From Paralichthys olivaceus (taxonomy: Eukaryota > Chordata > Actinopteri > Pleuronectiformes > Paralichthyidae), in NCBI RefSeq assembly GCF_024713975.1, contig NC_091094.1, forward strand, positions 21,662,501 to 21,726,500: a stretch of DNA of 64,000 bases. Direction: 5' to 3'. Positions 10,981 to 22,939 of the stretch are shown piece after piece. Position numbers and translations under genes: made by a program. The first letter of the stretch is position 1. Every line of letters begins with the position of its first letter. The notes beneath the pieces are model-generated. The model searched no databases, was not told the origin of the DNA, and worked only from the letters and a program-made list of their open reading frames with translations.

Positions 10981-12723
10981 ATATATATATATGTACACAC
11001 ACACCATTTACCAATATTGTATATATTGTTTTATCTGAGACTGGCATTTTATTTTTTACAATGTGCAAATGTAGAAAAACATTTAAGCCACAAAGTCACA
11101 AGTTTAAAAAAGGGTGACAAGCATTTATGATGAAACATGCAGATTTTTAACACAACAAAAGAAACACATCTACAGTCTAATGCAAGACAATAAAAGCCTT
11201 GATAACAATGTTATTAGCATGAAGATGTAATCTATTGCAACAAGACCACAAACTATGACCTTCTGGAAAGTTACTATATTCATCTAATAATTTCAGAAAC
11301 CTTTGTCTGAATGTCTTTGTGTGGCTCACATATCTCGAGAACCTTCACACTTGGTTTGTGTCTTGTTAAGGGCCCATGGGAGCACAGTGTCAAATTCAAG
11401 GCGATACGTTCAATATTGATACACTGCTTTCCGAGTTGAGCTTCACTGAACTTTGAATAAACAGGTGAACAGCTTTTTGTGCAGCAGCCGTGGAGCAGCA
11501 GGGTTCTGTGGACAGAGTCCAGCTGCAGGTCTTTATTTGCTGCAGCTCAGTTACTGCAGGTCCCTTCTACAGTTTCAGAAAGAAATCTCTCACCACAGGT
11601 CAAACAAACAGATCATTCCAAACAGGTTTAGAACGGAAACTATGTTTAAATCAAAAACTAGTCTCAATAAAAAGAGAAAAACATTACATGCTTAAGTTAT
11701 TTATTGTGCTGTATCAAATGTCTCCAGCTGCATCATTTCAAAATAAAAAATCTTGCATCAAACTCTGTGAATCATAAACTTTAAAGAACAGATTGATTAA
11801 TCTAAATCTCAAGACAGACATTAAATGTATTCCCGAAAAACTACTCCTTTAAAACCTGAATATACTGTATGATATACTGTACACTAACAGAACTGAACTA
11901 TCCACTTATGATATCCACTGCACTTATCATGCTGGACATGATGATACTTATCTTGCAAATGGAAAACATAAGCGGAGTAGTTGTCCTTACATTTGAAGGT
12001 CAGAGTCATGCACTAAAGTTGACATGCTGAAGGCAAACAGCTGGAAGTCAGATTCAGCAGGGTGTCCAATATCTGACCATGTATTTGTTTTCCATTTATC
12101 CCACTGAAAGAAATAATCCCATACATTTACCCAAGTGACTTTTAACCTCTGTGTTCATCTACAGCAATAAGACCACTTAGACTCAGCAGGCGTCCTGCAC
12201 ATCTAACTGTGTGTGTGCATGGATGTACTAATACACATATGTATACACATATTAACTGGCCTCTGAGTGTTTTGCTCTGACATCACATTTTGTCCGCGAC
12301 TGTAGAGAGCGTTCAAATAACAGCTTGATGTCTCGGTAGGGAGTCTATTTACACTTGTCCACACACTTGCACGCACACACTCGTATGTTGGTGGGTGTTC
12401 ATTGTATAGAGGGTGCGTACATTCTCTGTCTTCTTACTGCTCCATTCTCTCTGTTTTGTCGTTCCTTGCCCCCTCACACTGAAGACTCTTGTGTCTCGAG
12501 TCTATTCTTGTGCCCCGCTTTGTCCTCAGTAATGTCTTGTGAGCTCTGCTCAGCTTTGTGATGCCATTGTCTTGACAAGTGATTGAAGCTGCCTTTTTTT
12601 GGCACAAAGGGGGGAAATTATCAGACTCCTGGTGCCAGAAGAAAGATGTCCATCTGCTGTGATCACAAAGATCACTTCAGAGTATCTATGGTGTTAAATC
12701 TCAATATATACACTGTATCTGTG

Positions 12724-13110
12724 GTACTGTGGTTCCCAAAGAAGGGGTCAGGACCCCTTGGGGGTTCGGGGGAGACACAGAGAAAGGGGTTGCAAGATGA
12801 CAAAACAATTTAAAAACAATTAAAAATAAACTTTTTGCTGTAATTGTTACTGGAATTTAAAGAAATCGTAATCAAATTTAATATAAAATATGTTACTAGC
12901 CTTCAGATGTTCTTCAATCCCCACATGACCCATAAGGTGATAATGACAAATTAGTGACAGCATCACCTGCACTGACGTCAATTCACAGCAACCAGAAAAA
13001 TATTGTCACGTAGTTGATTTTTTTTTCCCGAATCAACACCCATCCTCAGGGTCACAAGTCTGTGGTACAGTTAGGGGGTTAGGGGCTGAGAGGTTTGGGG
13101 ACCCCTACCT
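12724..13110. mobile_element. hAT-like non-autonomous DNA element remnant
   Basis: The left end reads 'gtggttcccaaagaaggggt' followed by 'caggacccc', and the right end near 13100 has 'gaggtttggggacccct', an imperfect inverted match. Ends of the type GTGGTTCCCAA/TTTGGGAACCAC are familiar from hAT-derived elements. There is no transposase. A similar right-end fragment lies at about 26620-26690. Boundaries are approximate. Confidence 0.45.
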
Positions 13111-14789
13111 CCACAGTGACATCCCACTTTTTCAACTGCAGCAGCCCCCGTTCGAAACTTCATACTTCATACCCCACGAGCCCCCCAGCCCCCCCTCGGT
13201 CGAGTCGACGGTCTGATTAGATTTTCAGTCACCATGCTGCATAACTTTGCATAGTGATGAAGAGAAACAGATTTTCTTCAAACTGCTCTGATGCTCTCTA
13301 ATGCTTAAGGATACAAAGTTCATAGCATCCATGTGTTTGTCTAAGAGAAATATGGGGACACTCATGATGAGAAATACATTTTTATCACAAGTCACATGGG
13401 TTAAATATCACCAGTGGTGTGTCTTGCAGACATCAAGGTCACCTGTAACTTGAGCGTGCTTGGTACTAAGATGGAACAACATGACGAGACTTGTTGTCTG
13501 ACAAACATTAGCATTGTCCCTGAGATTATGTTAAATGCTGACTTTAGCATTTAGCTTCAAGCAACACTGCACTTCTTCAGTAATATTTCAGCTTAAGAAC
13601 AGGCATGTTACTCCCAGTCTGATTTAACCATACTTCTTTTTGCAGTGTAGATAAGAATCTTATTTTCTACACTTATCTTCCCGACTATTCATGTCCCTTT
13701 CTTCGTGTTCCCGTCTTCTCACTATATATATAGTTTTGACAACCTGTTACATCAGCGCATCTCAAAGGAATAGCAAGATTATCTTGACTGCCATTCGTCT
13801 CTTTAGCTGCTCAATTATACATGCTATACAGCCTCTTCTCGCACATTCTGGCTTCCGCAGGGGAAAGAAGGTTGAACAGAATCACTTCGATCTCTGTAGC
13901 AAACGGTGGCTGCAGGATGAGGTGTATTGCTTTGTGAATTCACCTCCCTGCACAACCTTTGATGCACTGTTAGAATACAATAAGTAATCATTACATTATC
14001 AGACTGGTCTGTGGTTGTTTTGTGATTAAGTGAAGTAATTAAAAACGTTCTTACACTGATCCTAAACCTGCATTGATTTCCTACTATAACTTTCTGTAGC
14101 CCCCAGGGAACAGGCCTCAATTGTTGCATTAAAGGCTGACTGTTAACGTGGAGAAGTAAATGGTGATCAGGAAAAACCGAGTAACATAAAATTTGATTCT
14201 TGCCAACAGATTTTTCCTTGTGATGAAAAAACTAAATGAATAATGGCATTGCAATCAGATACACTACTGCTGTTAGTGGTGGTATTCATGATGTCTTACA
14301 TTTAGCCTCCAAATTGTGGAATAGTTTTAGATTAAAACTTGATATTGTGAAAAGTGTTAGTTTGCTGCCAGCAATTAAAAAATAATCGACCATAAACAGG
14401 TCACATAAAGAAATAGACTCTGACATTTTCAACTTATTACACTGAAAATATTTACATATAAATGGAGCAAAAATGAGATCAACACTGGTGAATCAAAAAC
14501 AAAGGATTAGGGATATATTAGGATTACCCAGATATTATGTCAAGTTTTCTGCGGAATAAAATAAATTTTTACATACTGTATATTTACATATGATGTTTTT
14601 AACAATTAGTTAAAAAATACATTATATAAGTTGACGTGACAGTATTATGAGTGTCAGATATTTCTGACCACTGAAAAACAAAGTTGGGGAGATTTAGAAA
14701 CTTCAAAATGTTATTTTAAAATGTGAAGAATGCAGCAGGAGATTAGTCTGGGTATGATGCGCTCACTACTTTAGGAAAGTATTTGGAAA

Positions 14790-15130
14790 ATTCAGACGAG
14801 GGGTGTCATGCTTTGGTTTACAGCACATCGACTCTGGCGCCGACCCTAATTATCAAAAACTCTCGAGTCTCATTGTCTTTCCAAGTTTACATCTTGGTTG
14901 GTGTTCTCTAGTTTGTAGCTCCTCTTTGCCATCCTCATATATTTCTAAAACATTGTTTTGTTTTTTTCAGTTTTGCATCCATTGCATGTTAAAAAACATC
15001 ATCAATGTGCCGACTTGCTTGCTGTGAATTTTCCTGCTGTATTCTTATACTTGATCACGAGACAACTGACTCAGACATTAGCATTCTCACATACAGCCCC
15101 CCAGGAAGAGTTCAGGAAATGTTCTGCAGT
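14790..15130 (+). repeat. Composite interspersed repeat, module M1, copy 1
   Basis: It shares 'cagttttgcatccattgcat', 'catcatcaatgtgc' and 'ttcctgctgtattctta' with the stretch at 22640-22900, in the same order. Both resemble a repeat I recall from teleost introns. Module M2 follows about 110 bp downstream. Confidence 0.5.
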
Positions 15131-15242
15131 TTAGTGCATGAAATATATATACATATATAATTTTATGGTCTCAAGAAAATATCTAGTAGGACCGATTATA
15201 TAGTGATTTACTTGTCTTAAACAATGAAAATGATATGTTAGT

Positions 15243-15400
15243 TCCTGAGCTTCAATGTTGGCAGGTGGATTTTGTTGCCTTTGGATTGGGCCAGGCTAGG
15301 TGCCAGTCTTTATGCTAAGCTAAGATAATTGGCTGTTGGTGGTAGCTTCATATTTACATACATGTGTAAATAAATATTCCTCTAACCTCAGGCTCTGAGC
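15243..15400 (+). repeat. Composite interspersed repeat, module M2, copy 1
   Basis: The landmark 'ccagtctttatgctaagcta' followed by 'ggctgttggtggtagcttca' and 'tatttacata' is a repeat frequent in fish genomes. Further copies lie at 22940-23105 (+) and 22160-22315 (-). Confidence 0.6.
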
Positions 15401-15748
15401 AGACCCTGAATTATATATTCCAACATGAAAATTAGATACCAGTCTTAACATCTTCAGTATACACATGCATGCACAGGATATTCAATGAAAATGTGTCATC
15501 ACTCTCATATTCCCTCTCATTACACAGTCAGGGTATGTAATGAGGGAGGTTTAAAGGGAAGAAGGTGTTGCTGGGAGAGTAAAGACATCACCTGGATGTA
15601 ATGGTTTCCTGTTCCTCAGTCTGTCACACTGTAAACAGAGTTCATATATAGTACCTGTCTTGTCTTAACAACCTTTTCAAGCTTTACACAACGGGTCACA
15701 CCAACACACATTGGTACGGAGCTTGTTCTAGACTGTGTGTTTTACACA

Positions 15749-15900
15749 CAGACACAAACACACGCCGATGGTTCATCATCGGGGACAGTTTGGGGTTCAG
15801 TAGGCCATCGTACCCGAGGATACAGTGGAGAAGCCGGGGATTAAACCGCCGACCTTCCAATTAGTGGATGACTTGCTATACCTCCTCAGCTGCAGCTGCC
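15749..15900 (-). mobile_element. tRNA-derived SINE copy (reverse)
   Basis: On the minus strand it reads from 'ggcagctgcagctgaggag' through 'aggtcggcggtttaatcccc' (B-box-like) to 'ctgaaccccaaactgtcccc' and 'catcggcgtgt'. It is the same family as 10801-10980 and better preserved in its tRNA-like head. Confidence 0.7.
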
Positions 15901-17469
15901 TTAAATGTCAGGGTCCAAGTCAGATAATTGCCTTCTGCAAAACTAGAAAAAGTCACACACACAGTCACTCTGAGAACTCCGTGGTGAGCGTCCACACTCG
16001 GAGGTGACTTAAACCATAAGAAACGCACTTGGTTTCCCAGCTAACCGGAAACAGCACATTGCTCCCCATGGTCAGACATCTGGGTCAGCACAAGGTCATA
16101 TTGATTGTTTTTTCTTCACTTGCTCTGTCCAACTCAGCCTTTTAATTTACACAGAGATTAAACAGCAGTGAACAGAGAAAACTAATGAAACAGTATTATT
16201 TCAAGGAGAAAACTACGCCTCCTAAAGAAATACAGTATGAATATCACACCAAAACATGTAGGTTACAGCATAAAAGATCAGCAACACGAGAATCTTCGTC
16301 TTCATATTACAGAGGAACCTATTATTTAGAACTCCAGTCTTCATCAGCAGCCTGTCTCCATGATCTGCTTTTCCTCTCTGATTTTAACTGTTCACCTTTC
16401 CTGTTCCAATCCTCTAACCTGTGGAGCCATCACACAGCTTCTCACTCAGCCAATCATGAGTGGAGTCCTTTGGGACTAAAGTGGTCCATTGGGACTACAG
16501 GCAACCAGGAAACCAGCAGCAGTGAGGCTGATGTAAGATATTAGAGTGGAAAAAAACTGCATCCTCTGCTCCCAGGGACATCTTGTTTACCAGTACCGCA
16601 AGCTCGCCCTTTTTTTCTACTTCCTTCCCTCCCTGAGCCATTTTCTGTAATCAGTCTCAGCGCTCCAGCAGGCTTTTCAGATGTTCAACTTTCAGGTGAC
16701 AGACATGCGCTTTTTAACAAAAACCCACTACTTCTGCACCAATCTACCTTTCTCTCCAGCTTCCTTCCAAACCTTCACTTCACTCTCACAATTCCAGCCT
16801 CTGGTGGCGATCAGACAGTCTACTCACAATTGGACTGGCTGCAGGCGTCACACGGGAGTCAAGCAAAGTGGCTGCATGGTTGAGCTCATGCGAAGCATCA
16901 GTTTTACACATGCTGTCTCTTTTTTTCACTCTTCCCCCCAGTGTCCCTCGTTTCATTTCTCCGTACCTCCCCATGAGATATCTCTGTTCCTACAGTTCCA
17001 CACTAACCCCACAAATCTGTATATGCCAGCTGCTTCCTCGCTAGCTCAGGAAGTGTCATAGAAACTTTACTCTTGTTTCCATGAAGTGTGCAATTTGCTT
17101 ATATAACTGAAAATACAGTGATGTTGTTCTTAGGGAATTTCCATTTCCTCCCACACGCTGCTGTTTACAATAGCCAGGGAGAAGTGGAACACTGTTAAGG
17201 CCATAGACAAGCAAGTTGTATTGTAATATGGATTATCAGAAATTTTTTATCATTGCACTTGAATGTTGAAAATTTGACTCACAACTCAACACACACTTTT
17301 TTAAGCCTCCTTTCTCTTTTTCCTGACATAAGTTGTATGATCTGATTTGTAATTGAGGTTTTTTAACTCCACTACACCACTGACATGGTGTCACCAAAGA
17401 GCTCAGTAGCTATCACACGCTTCCATACTATAGCACCTGTGCCTTCATTAATCTAGACCCTTGTAGTGC

Positions 17470-17483
17470 GGTTGCCATGGAAA
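17470..17483. promoter_or_regulatory. RFX X-box-like motif GTTGCCATGGAAAC
   Basis: The motif has one mismatch to the RFX consensus GTNRCC(N)0-3RGYAAC. It lies 2.2 kb upstream of the gpr22 coding exon. RFX factors drive ciliary gene expression. No promoter context is seen, so this is only a candidate site. Confidence 0.25.
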
Positions 17484-19426
17484 CTGGGGGAGAAAAGTCC
17501 ATCACTAAGTCGAACGTCTTGTTGCCGGAGTGGAGTTGTGCAGAGGGATTGATCGTTGAGAGTTGATTAGTTGTGTTGTTTGTTTCCCTGCGCTCTCAAC
17601 TTGTTCATTTACCATCAAATGTTTTAGACCCTCAATGCTGAGATTTCTACCTCTTGATGAGTTTAGAGCAACGGAAGCTGTGAGTTTAGTCATTCAATTG
17701 ATTCCCTGCAGGTGCAATCAGTAGCCACCCTATAATCAATGGGCAGCAACTGTGTTTTACACACTATCTTTAATATTGTGGTTGTCAGTGCAACACCAAG
17801 CTATTGTCTGTGAGTATACTGCTGACTATAAGATATGTTTAACAGCTCTAACCATAACAAAATAAAAGTGATGAATAAGCATTCAGCAGTCATCACAAGA
17901 CACATTTACATTGATATTGGACACCAATATTCAGGCATTTACCAGATTAAGGCAATAGTCTGAATAAGACACTGCCACATAAACAGCATTGTCTGATTAC
18001 TTTAATTTAATTGAGAATAAACAAAAATGGAATTCAGATCCATGGTATTCTAACCTTAATCATATTATGTGGATATGTTTACATCTCAAACAGCATTTTG
18101 CCACATGCATAAAGCAATTACCAACTGCTTGAGGACTCATGCCCATGGTTGGGTTTGAATAGGATGTAATATTGACTTGAGTCATAATAAGATGCTCTCT
18201 ACCATGTAAACAGGAACACGAATGGAAATCTAGTTAAAACAATGTCTTCATCTAGTTCTGTCCTGAAGAAGTATCTCTGCTCAGAGGACGAATTATAACC
18301 ACACGTGGCAAGTGACCATCTTCACCATTAGCTTCGAGATGAAAAGAATAAACTTGTAGAGTGAACCTGAACGAGCTACCAGCAGAATATGTTGTATGTT
18401 CTTACTAAAGTCATTTCAGTGTGCTGTGGGTAATTTTATTTTTTTCCAAACACATGAAGATTAGGTTAAAGTCTAAAAGGACCATAGTGTTATTGGTTGC
18501 TTAACTCTGTCTTTTCTGCAGCTACATCCACATGACTATGTTTTAGTTTTAAAATGGCCTAAAATGGAAATGTTTGGAAACGCAGCTGGCCCTGTTTTAC
18601 TTTGAAAATACTGTGGTTATGTGTTGTTATGGATGAGCAAAATGTTAACACTTACTGTCCGTCACAGTTCCACTTCATCCACAGTCCAAGAAAAGAAATA
18701 CCTGTTCTTTTTACTATTGTTGTTTCTCATTCGTAACATTTGCTGCAGTGTAGACAGTCTGCTTTCAGTTTACAGCAGCAGGCACACACCAATATATGAA
18801 TGGTCATGTGATTTGTGTTTTTAGGACTTATGGATGGGGATTATTACTGAGTCAGAGCTGAATGGAGATTGTTTTAGTTGTGAAATCCAGTTAAACTATG
18901 ATGAACTACTTAGGATTGTTAAGATTTGGTTTATTCTACAGCTCTTCCTTAAAGTCCTTTTACAATATATTGCAGTAAATTGAACCATCAGGTGTGACAC
19001 AGATAATAAAGTGAATTAACTGTAGTCAGTCTGGCTGAAACACTGAATAAATATGCTCCTTTGGAAGTAGATGTTTTTAAATAAATCATATGGTCAGCTA
19101 CAGCTGGCAGAGCCAAGATCATGACCACTTTTGTGCAAATTGCAGAATGTGTAGTTTTTAATGATCCACTGATACAGCAGTTAATTGCCTGTGGGTCTGA
19201 TTACTTGGCTTCATTCAATTTCTCCAATCCCCTGAGCCCCAGTACACTTTAGTGATATTGTGTCAGCCTGTGGTTCTGACAGCTTGTCTGCAGGCCCCAT
19301 GCTGTGGCTGAGCCAAATGGTTATCAGAGATTCTGATAGCTGACAGATTGGAGGCTGGATTGATGCATAATGCAGCACCTGTTCAGTCTACAGATGCTGG
19401 GGCTGATATATGCATATGATAGACAG

Positions 19427-19518
19427 ATGGATGGATGGATTATAGATAGACAGATGGATGGGCGGATAGATAGATACATGGATGGATTAGTAGATTAATA
19501 GTAGATTAATAGATAGAC

Positions 19519-19595
<77 letters not shown>
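19427..19595. repeat. Compound (GATA)n-(GACA)n microsatellite with GGAT units
   Basis: Degenerate GATG/GATA/GACA units from about 19427 become a clean (GATA)n run from 19517 and then about nine GACA units, ending at 19595. The repeat ends about 230 bp before the gpr22 start codon. Compound GATA/GACA arrays are of the Bkm type, known to accumulate on sex chromosomes in some vertebrates but also widely dispersed. Confidence 0.92.
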
Positions 19596-19824
19596 TGGTT
19601 TATGATCACTGCATTACTAATGTCTATGATGTTCATTGAGAGAATAATGTGTTTTGATTCTCTCTTCCACAGTTCACTTCTCATCTGTCTGCTTTGTGTT
19701 CCCTTCTCCCCAGTGCTGTCATCAAGCTGTTATTTATCCCTGCATCATGGTAGCTCAGCCTGGTGCATCATGGGAGCTCATCAGTGGTGTGACAGATACA
19801 ATATATGAGGACTGAGAGGTCGTC

Positions 19825-21366
19825 ATGGAGACTGACAGTTACACCTCGGGCCCAGCCACCACTGACTGGGTTGGGACGGTGGCTGGTCTGGAGGGAATGG
19901 GAGTCCTACAGGAGCAGGGAGGAGGGGGCTTGTCCAGCAGTCCCGCCTCCTGGTACATGCCATACTCACTGGGCTTCCAGGTGTCGCTCACAGCCGTCCT
20001 CATGGTGGAGCTGGTGCTGGGCTTCAGCAGCAACCTGACAGTGCTGGTTCTCTACTGCTCTCAATCCAATTTAGTGGACTCAGTGAGCAATATGGTAACT
20101 GTCAATCTGCATGTATTGGACGTGGCGGTGTGTGTGCTGTGTCTGCCCCTCACGCTGGTGGTGGTGCTGCTGCCTCCAGGACCAAACCTGGCCTTGCTCT
20201 GCTGCTTCCATGAAGCCTGCGTCACATTTGCCAGCATTGCCACAGCCATCAACATCCTGGTCATCAGCCTAGACCGATATGACATTTCAGTACGGCCGGC
20301 CAACAGGCTGCTGACCACACGCAGAGCAGCGCTTCTCCTGGCTGCTGTTTGGGTCACATCAGTAGCTGTGTTTTTTATCCCATTCTTGGAAGTGCAGTGG
20401 CCCAGCCGAGAGGGATCAGAGGAGAAAGGGCAGGCGGCACCCATGTCTTTGTCGTCACATAGCACCACAGTGGCACCAGCATGGCGTAACCAGACACTGC
20501 TGTGTATTGGTGGACAGGGCTATCACACAAGCCTGGGAATGTATTACCATCTTATCCTGCAGATACCCATCTTCTTCACCACCGTGGCTGTCATGCTCTT
20601 CACCTACTCCAGGATACTGAGAGCTTTAAACATCCGCATTGGCTCCCACATGAAGAAGAGCCAGCGGTTCAGGGGCCCTTCCTGCAGTGGGCGTCACAAG
20701 AGACAAAAGAAAAAGAAAGCTGGGCTCAGAGTAATCGATGGTGGGGAGCTGGGAGGGGAGCAGAGCAACATAGATGGTACCAAACCGCTCAGCCACCCTC
20801 CCCTCATTCCTTCCCCCTCCCCTACACCCACAGCCACCTCCCCGCCTGCCCTGTCCTCGTCCGCCCCTCTGGTCATCTCTGAAATGGGTGCGGCCACTCC
20901 TATGCCAGCCACAATGGGTGTTCAGGCCTCGGTGTCAGCCATCATTGCCTTGCGGAGGGCAGTGCGGCGACATAGGGATCGGCGAGAGCGCCAGAGGCGG
21001 GTCTTCAGGATGTCCCTCATCATCATCACCACCTTCCTGGGCTGTTGGGCTCCCCTCTCTGTGACCAACGTGCTAATCCTTGGCATCGGCCCCAGTGACG
21101 CCCTGATTAGCCTGCGCCTCTGGTTTCTGGCCCTCGCTTACGGCACCACTGTCTCCCACCCTCTGCTCTACGCTTTCACCCGACAGAAGCTGCGCCGTGC
21201 CCTCCGTGCCAAGGTTAAAAAGAGGGTGGTGTCCTTGCTCCAAGTAGACCCTTCACCAGGGGGCACTATCATACACAACTCCTGGGTGGAGAACAGAAAA
21301 ACCACTCGGCAGGTGCGGTTGGAGGCAAGTGAGGGCACTGACCGTTGCCAGGCAGAGGCCCTGTGA
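19825..21366 (+). CDS. gpr22: GPR22-type orphan class A G protein-coupled receptor, single coding exon
   Basis: 513 aa in one exon. An acceptor (CCTTCTCCCCAG) at 19713 suggests a spliced 5'UTR. The start at 19825 has G at +4 and begins METDSYTSGP. TM1 is about 50-77 with the NLTVLVLYC motif; TM2 88-115 has the conserved Asp at 99 (NLHVLDV); TM3 126-150 ends in DRYDIS; TM4 167-188; ECL2 has an N-glycosylation site (NQT, 222-224) and Cys227; TM5 238-263; TM6 394-417 has CWAP; TM7 430-452 has HPLLYAF in place of NPxxY, as in human GPR22. The C-tail keeps KKRVVS and HNSW. The third intracellular loop (about 264-393) is roughly 130 residues with a basic KKKK patch and a Pro/Ser-rich insert, longer than in human GPR22 (433 aa in total). 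GPR22 is an orphan receptor reported in heart and brain and linked to cilia in zebrafish. Fish carry two copies; I cannot tell whether this is gpr22a or gpr22b. Confidence 0.92.
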   Translation: METDSYTSGPATTDWVGTVAGLEGMGVLQEQGGGGLSSSPASWYMPYSLGFQVSLTAVLMVELVLGFSSNLTVLVLYCSQSNLVDSVSNMVTVNLHVLDVAVCVLCLPLTLVVVLLPPGPNLALLCCFHEACVTFASIATAINILVISLDRYDISVRPANRLLTTRRAALLLAAVWVTSVAVFFIPFLEVQWPSREGSEEKGQAAPMSLSSHSTTVAPAWRNQTLLCIGGQGYHTSLGMYYHLILQIPIFFTTVAVMLFTYSRILRALNIRIGSHMKKSQRFRGPSCSGRHKRQKKKKAGLRVIDGGELGGEQSNIDGTKPLSHPPLIPSPSPTPTATSPPALSSSAPLVISEMGAATPMPATMGVQASVSAIIALRRAVRRHRDRRERQRRVFRMSLIIITTFLGCWAPLSVTNVLILGIGPSDALISLRLWFLALAYGTTVSHPLLYAFTRQKLRRALRAKVKKRVVSLLQVDPSPGGTIIHNSWVENRKTTRQVRLEASEGTDRCQAEAL

Positions 21367-22159
21367 GACTGACACAACTTAGTACTACTGTAAGTTATTT
21401 CATTAGGAGACTAACTGGCATGTGTAGCCAGTGTAAGAAATGTGGAAAAACACATTTCTACCTCTGGGAGATGTTCCACCAGTAACCACCAGCAGCAAGC
21501 CTATAGACACAACTTACGTTCACCTCAGGCAGGAGTGGAGGGAGGCTGCTGTCGTCACTGTGGTGTGCACAGTCTTTGCAGCCGAAGCAAATCATACACA
21601 ACAAACACTCAAGTGTAAATAATTTGCACTCTGTCAAACACTGAAGTCTGTTTACACAAGGAGCTGCATGACAGAGCATTCTCTCAGTGGTGCTTACATA
21701 ACCGCTCCAAAGATTGTTTCACCAGCAGATGATCTGATCTGCCTCCTGCTCAAATGCTCTAAGGCAGCTCAAGAAAATGTAAAATCCACTTCAAATACAT
21801 AAATACTTATCAAGTCTTTGAATGTATTGAATGTTGTTTCTGCCTTAATTCTGCTCTGAAAGTCTGGCTGGATGGCTGTTGTGCATTCTGAAGACACAGA
21901 GACACAAAATGTGAAGTTGTAAGTGTGTCGTGTTGATGAGGGCCAGTCCACAGAGAGCAGGTGAGGCACATGTCTGAGTACAATTAAAATGTGAAATACT
22001 TAATGCATTTTGGCTTTAGCTTTAGTTATTATATGTTTAAATGTTACGGTGTTTATATAAAACACTGCAATAGCTCTTGTTTTCCAGATTTTTATCAAAT
22101 TGTGTAATATCTTGTTGGTATGTTGCATATACTGCAGGGACAAGCACAGGTACCATTCA

Positions 22160-22315
22160 TGACAAAAGTTTGACATTGGGAAAATATGCTTATTTGCCTT
22201 CTTGCTGAGAGTTAGATGTTCAGATGAACATCTAACTCTCAGCAAGATGAATATACACAGAGTGTATATGAGAAATATGAAGCTACAGCAGCAGTGGCCA
22301 TAGCTTAGCACAAAA
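22160..22315 (-). repeat. Composite repeat module M2, copy 2 (reverse), with internal palindrome
   Basis: Read on the minus strand it contains 'gcttcatatttctcatatac', then 'catctaactctcagcaagaa' and 'aaataagcatattttccca', matching the M2 tail. The palindrome at 22201-22246 interrupts it. Confidence 0.55.
22201..22246. repeat. Perfect palindrome, 22-bp arms, 2-base centre
   Basis: The left arm begins CTTGCTGAGAGTTAG and the right arm ends CTAACTCTCAGCAAG. All 22 positions pair, and GA sits at the centre. It lies inside an M2 repeat copy, and one arm is the normal repeat sequence. Confidence 0.97.
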
Positions 22316-22639
22316 ACCGTAAAAAGAGAACCAGTTGCCCTGGTTCAGTTAAAGAAGAACAATAATTTCTAATGGTAAGCTTTTGTAAAAAAAAAAAAAA
22401 TTCTTTTTCAGGCTTAGACTCTGGAAAATGTCTGAAAAATCTGGTAAGGACATTCTCTGGAATTGGCCTTTCACATATGAAGAACTTAGCAGGAGATTGT
22501 ATGGATCCGGAAAGTGTCTGGGTATAACATGAAATACATGTTAAATACATGTGAAATACATATACATGACATGTATACATTCCACTGTGGAAATCACATA
22601 TTTTAGTTAACATCACATTGACCAGCATCGGCCCTTATT

Positions 22640-22900
22640 ACTTACTCTCGTTGACTTTCCATCTTGACATCTTCTTTTGCATCTTCTACGTGTATGGCAC
22701 CCTGCATCTTCATCCTGAGATATTTATATTATTTTTGTTTTTTCCAGTTTTGTTTGATAGAAACGTCATCAACATGCTCGGTGTTCATTTTCAGCACATT
22801 ATCCTGCTGTATTCTCACATGGGCTCACTTGGACAGTTTACTAGGGGGCGGGCAGTAAAAGTCCCAGAAGATGTTGTCACATACAGTTTCTCTTGAAAAT
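22640..22900 (+). repeat. Composite repeat module M1, copy 2
   Basis: It contains 'cttgacatcttcttttgcat', 'tctacgtgtatggc', 'cgtcatcaacatgctc' and 'cctgctgtattctcacatgg', which line up in order with 14790-15130. Confidence 0.5.
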
Positions 22901-22939
22901 TCTTTTGAAAATTTTCATGAAAATGTCCACAGGTCAGTT

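Larger units (their letters stand above)
8288..19713. other. Long non-coding stretch before gpr22
   Basis: About 11.4 kb without recognisable coding sequence. It contains the G19 run at 9821, a TG microsatellite at 9982, SINE copies at 10801 and 15749, a hAT-like remnant at 12724, a composite repeat at 14790-15400, an RFX-like motif at 17470 and the GATA/GACA satellite at 19427. If the exon at 8040-8287 belongs to gpr22, this is its first intron. Confidence 0.45.
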
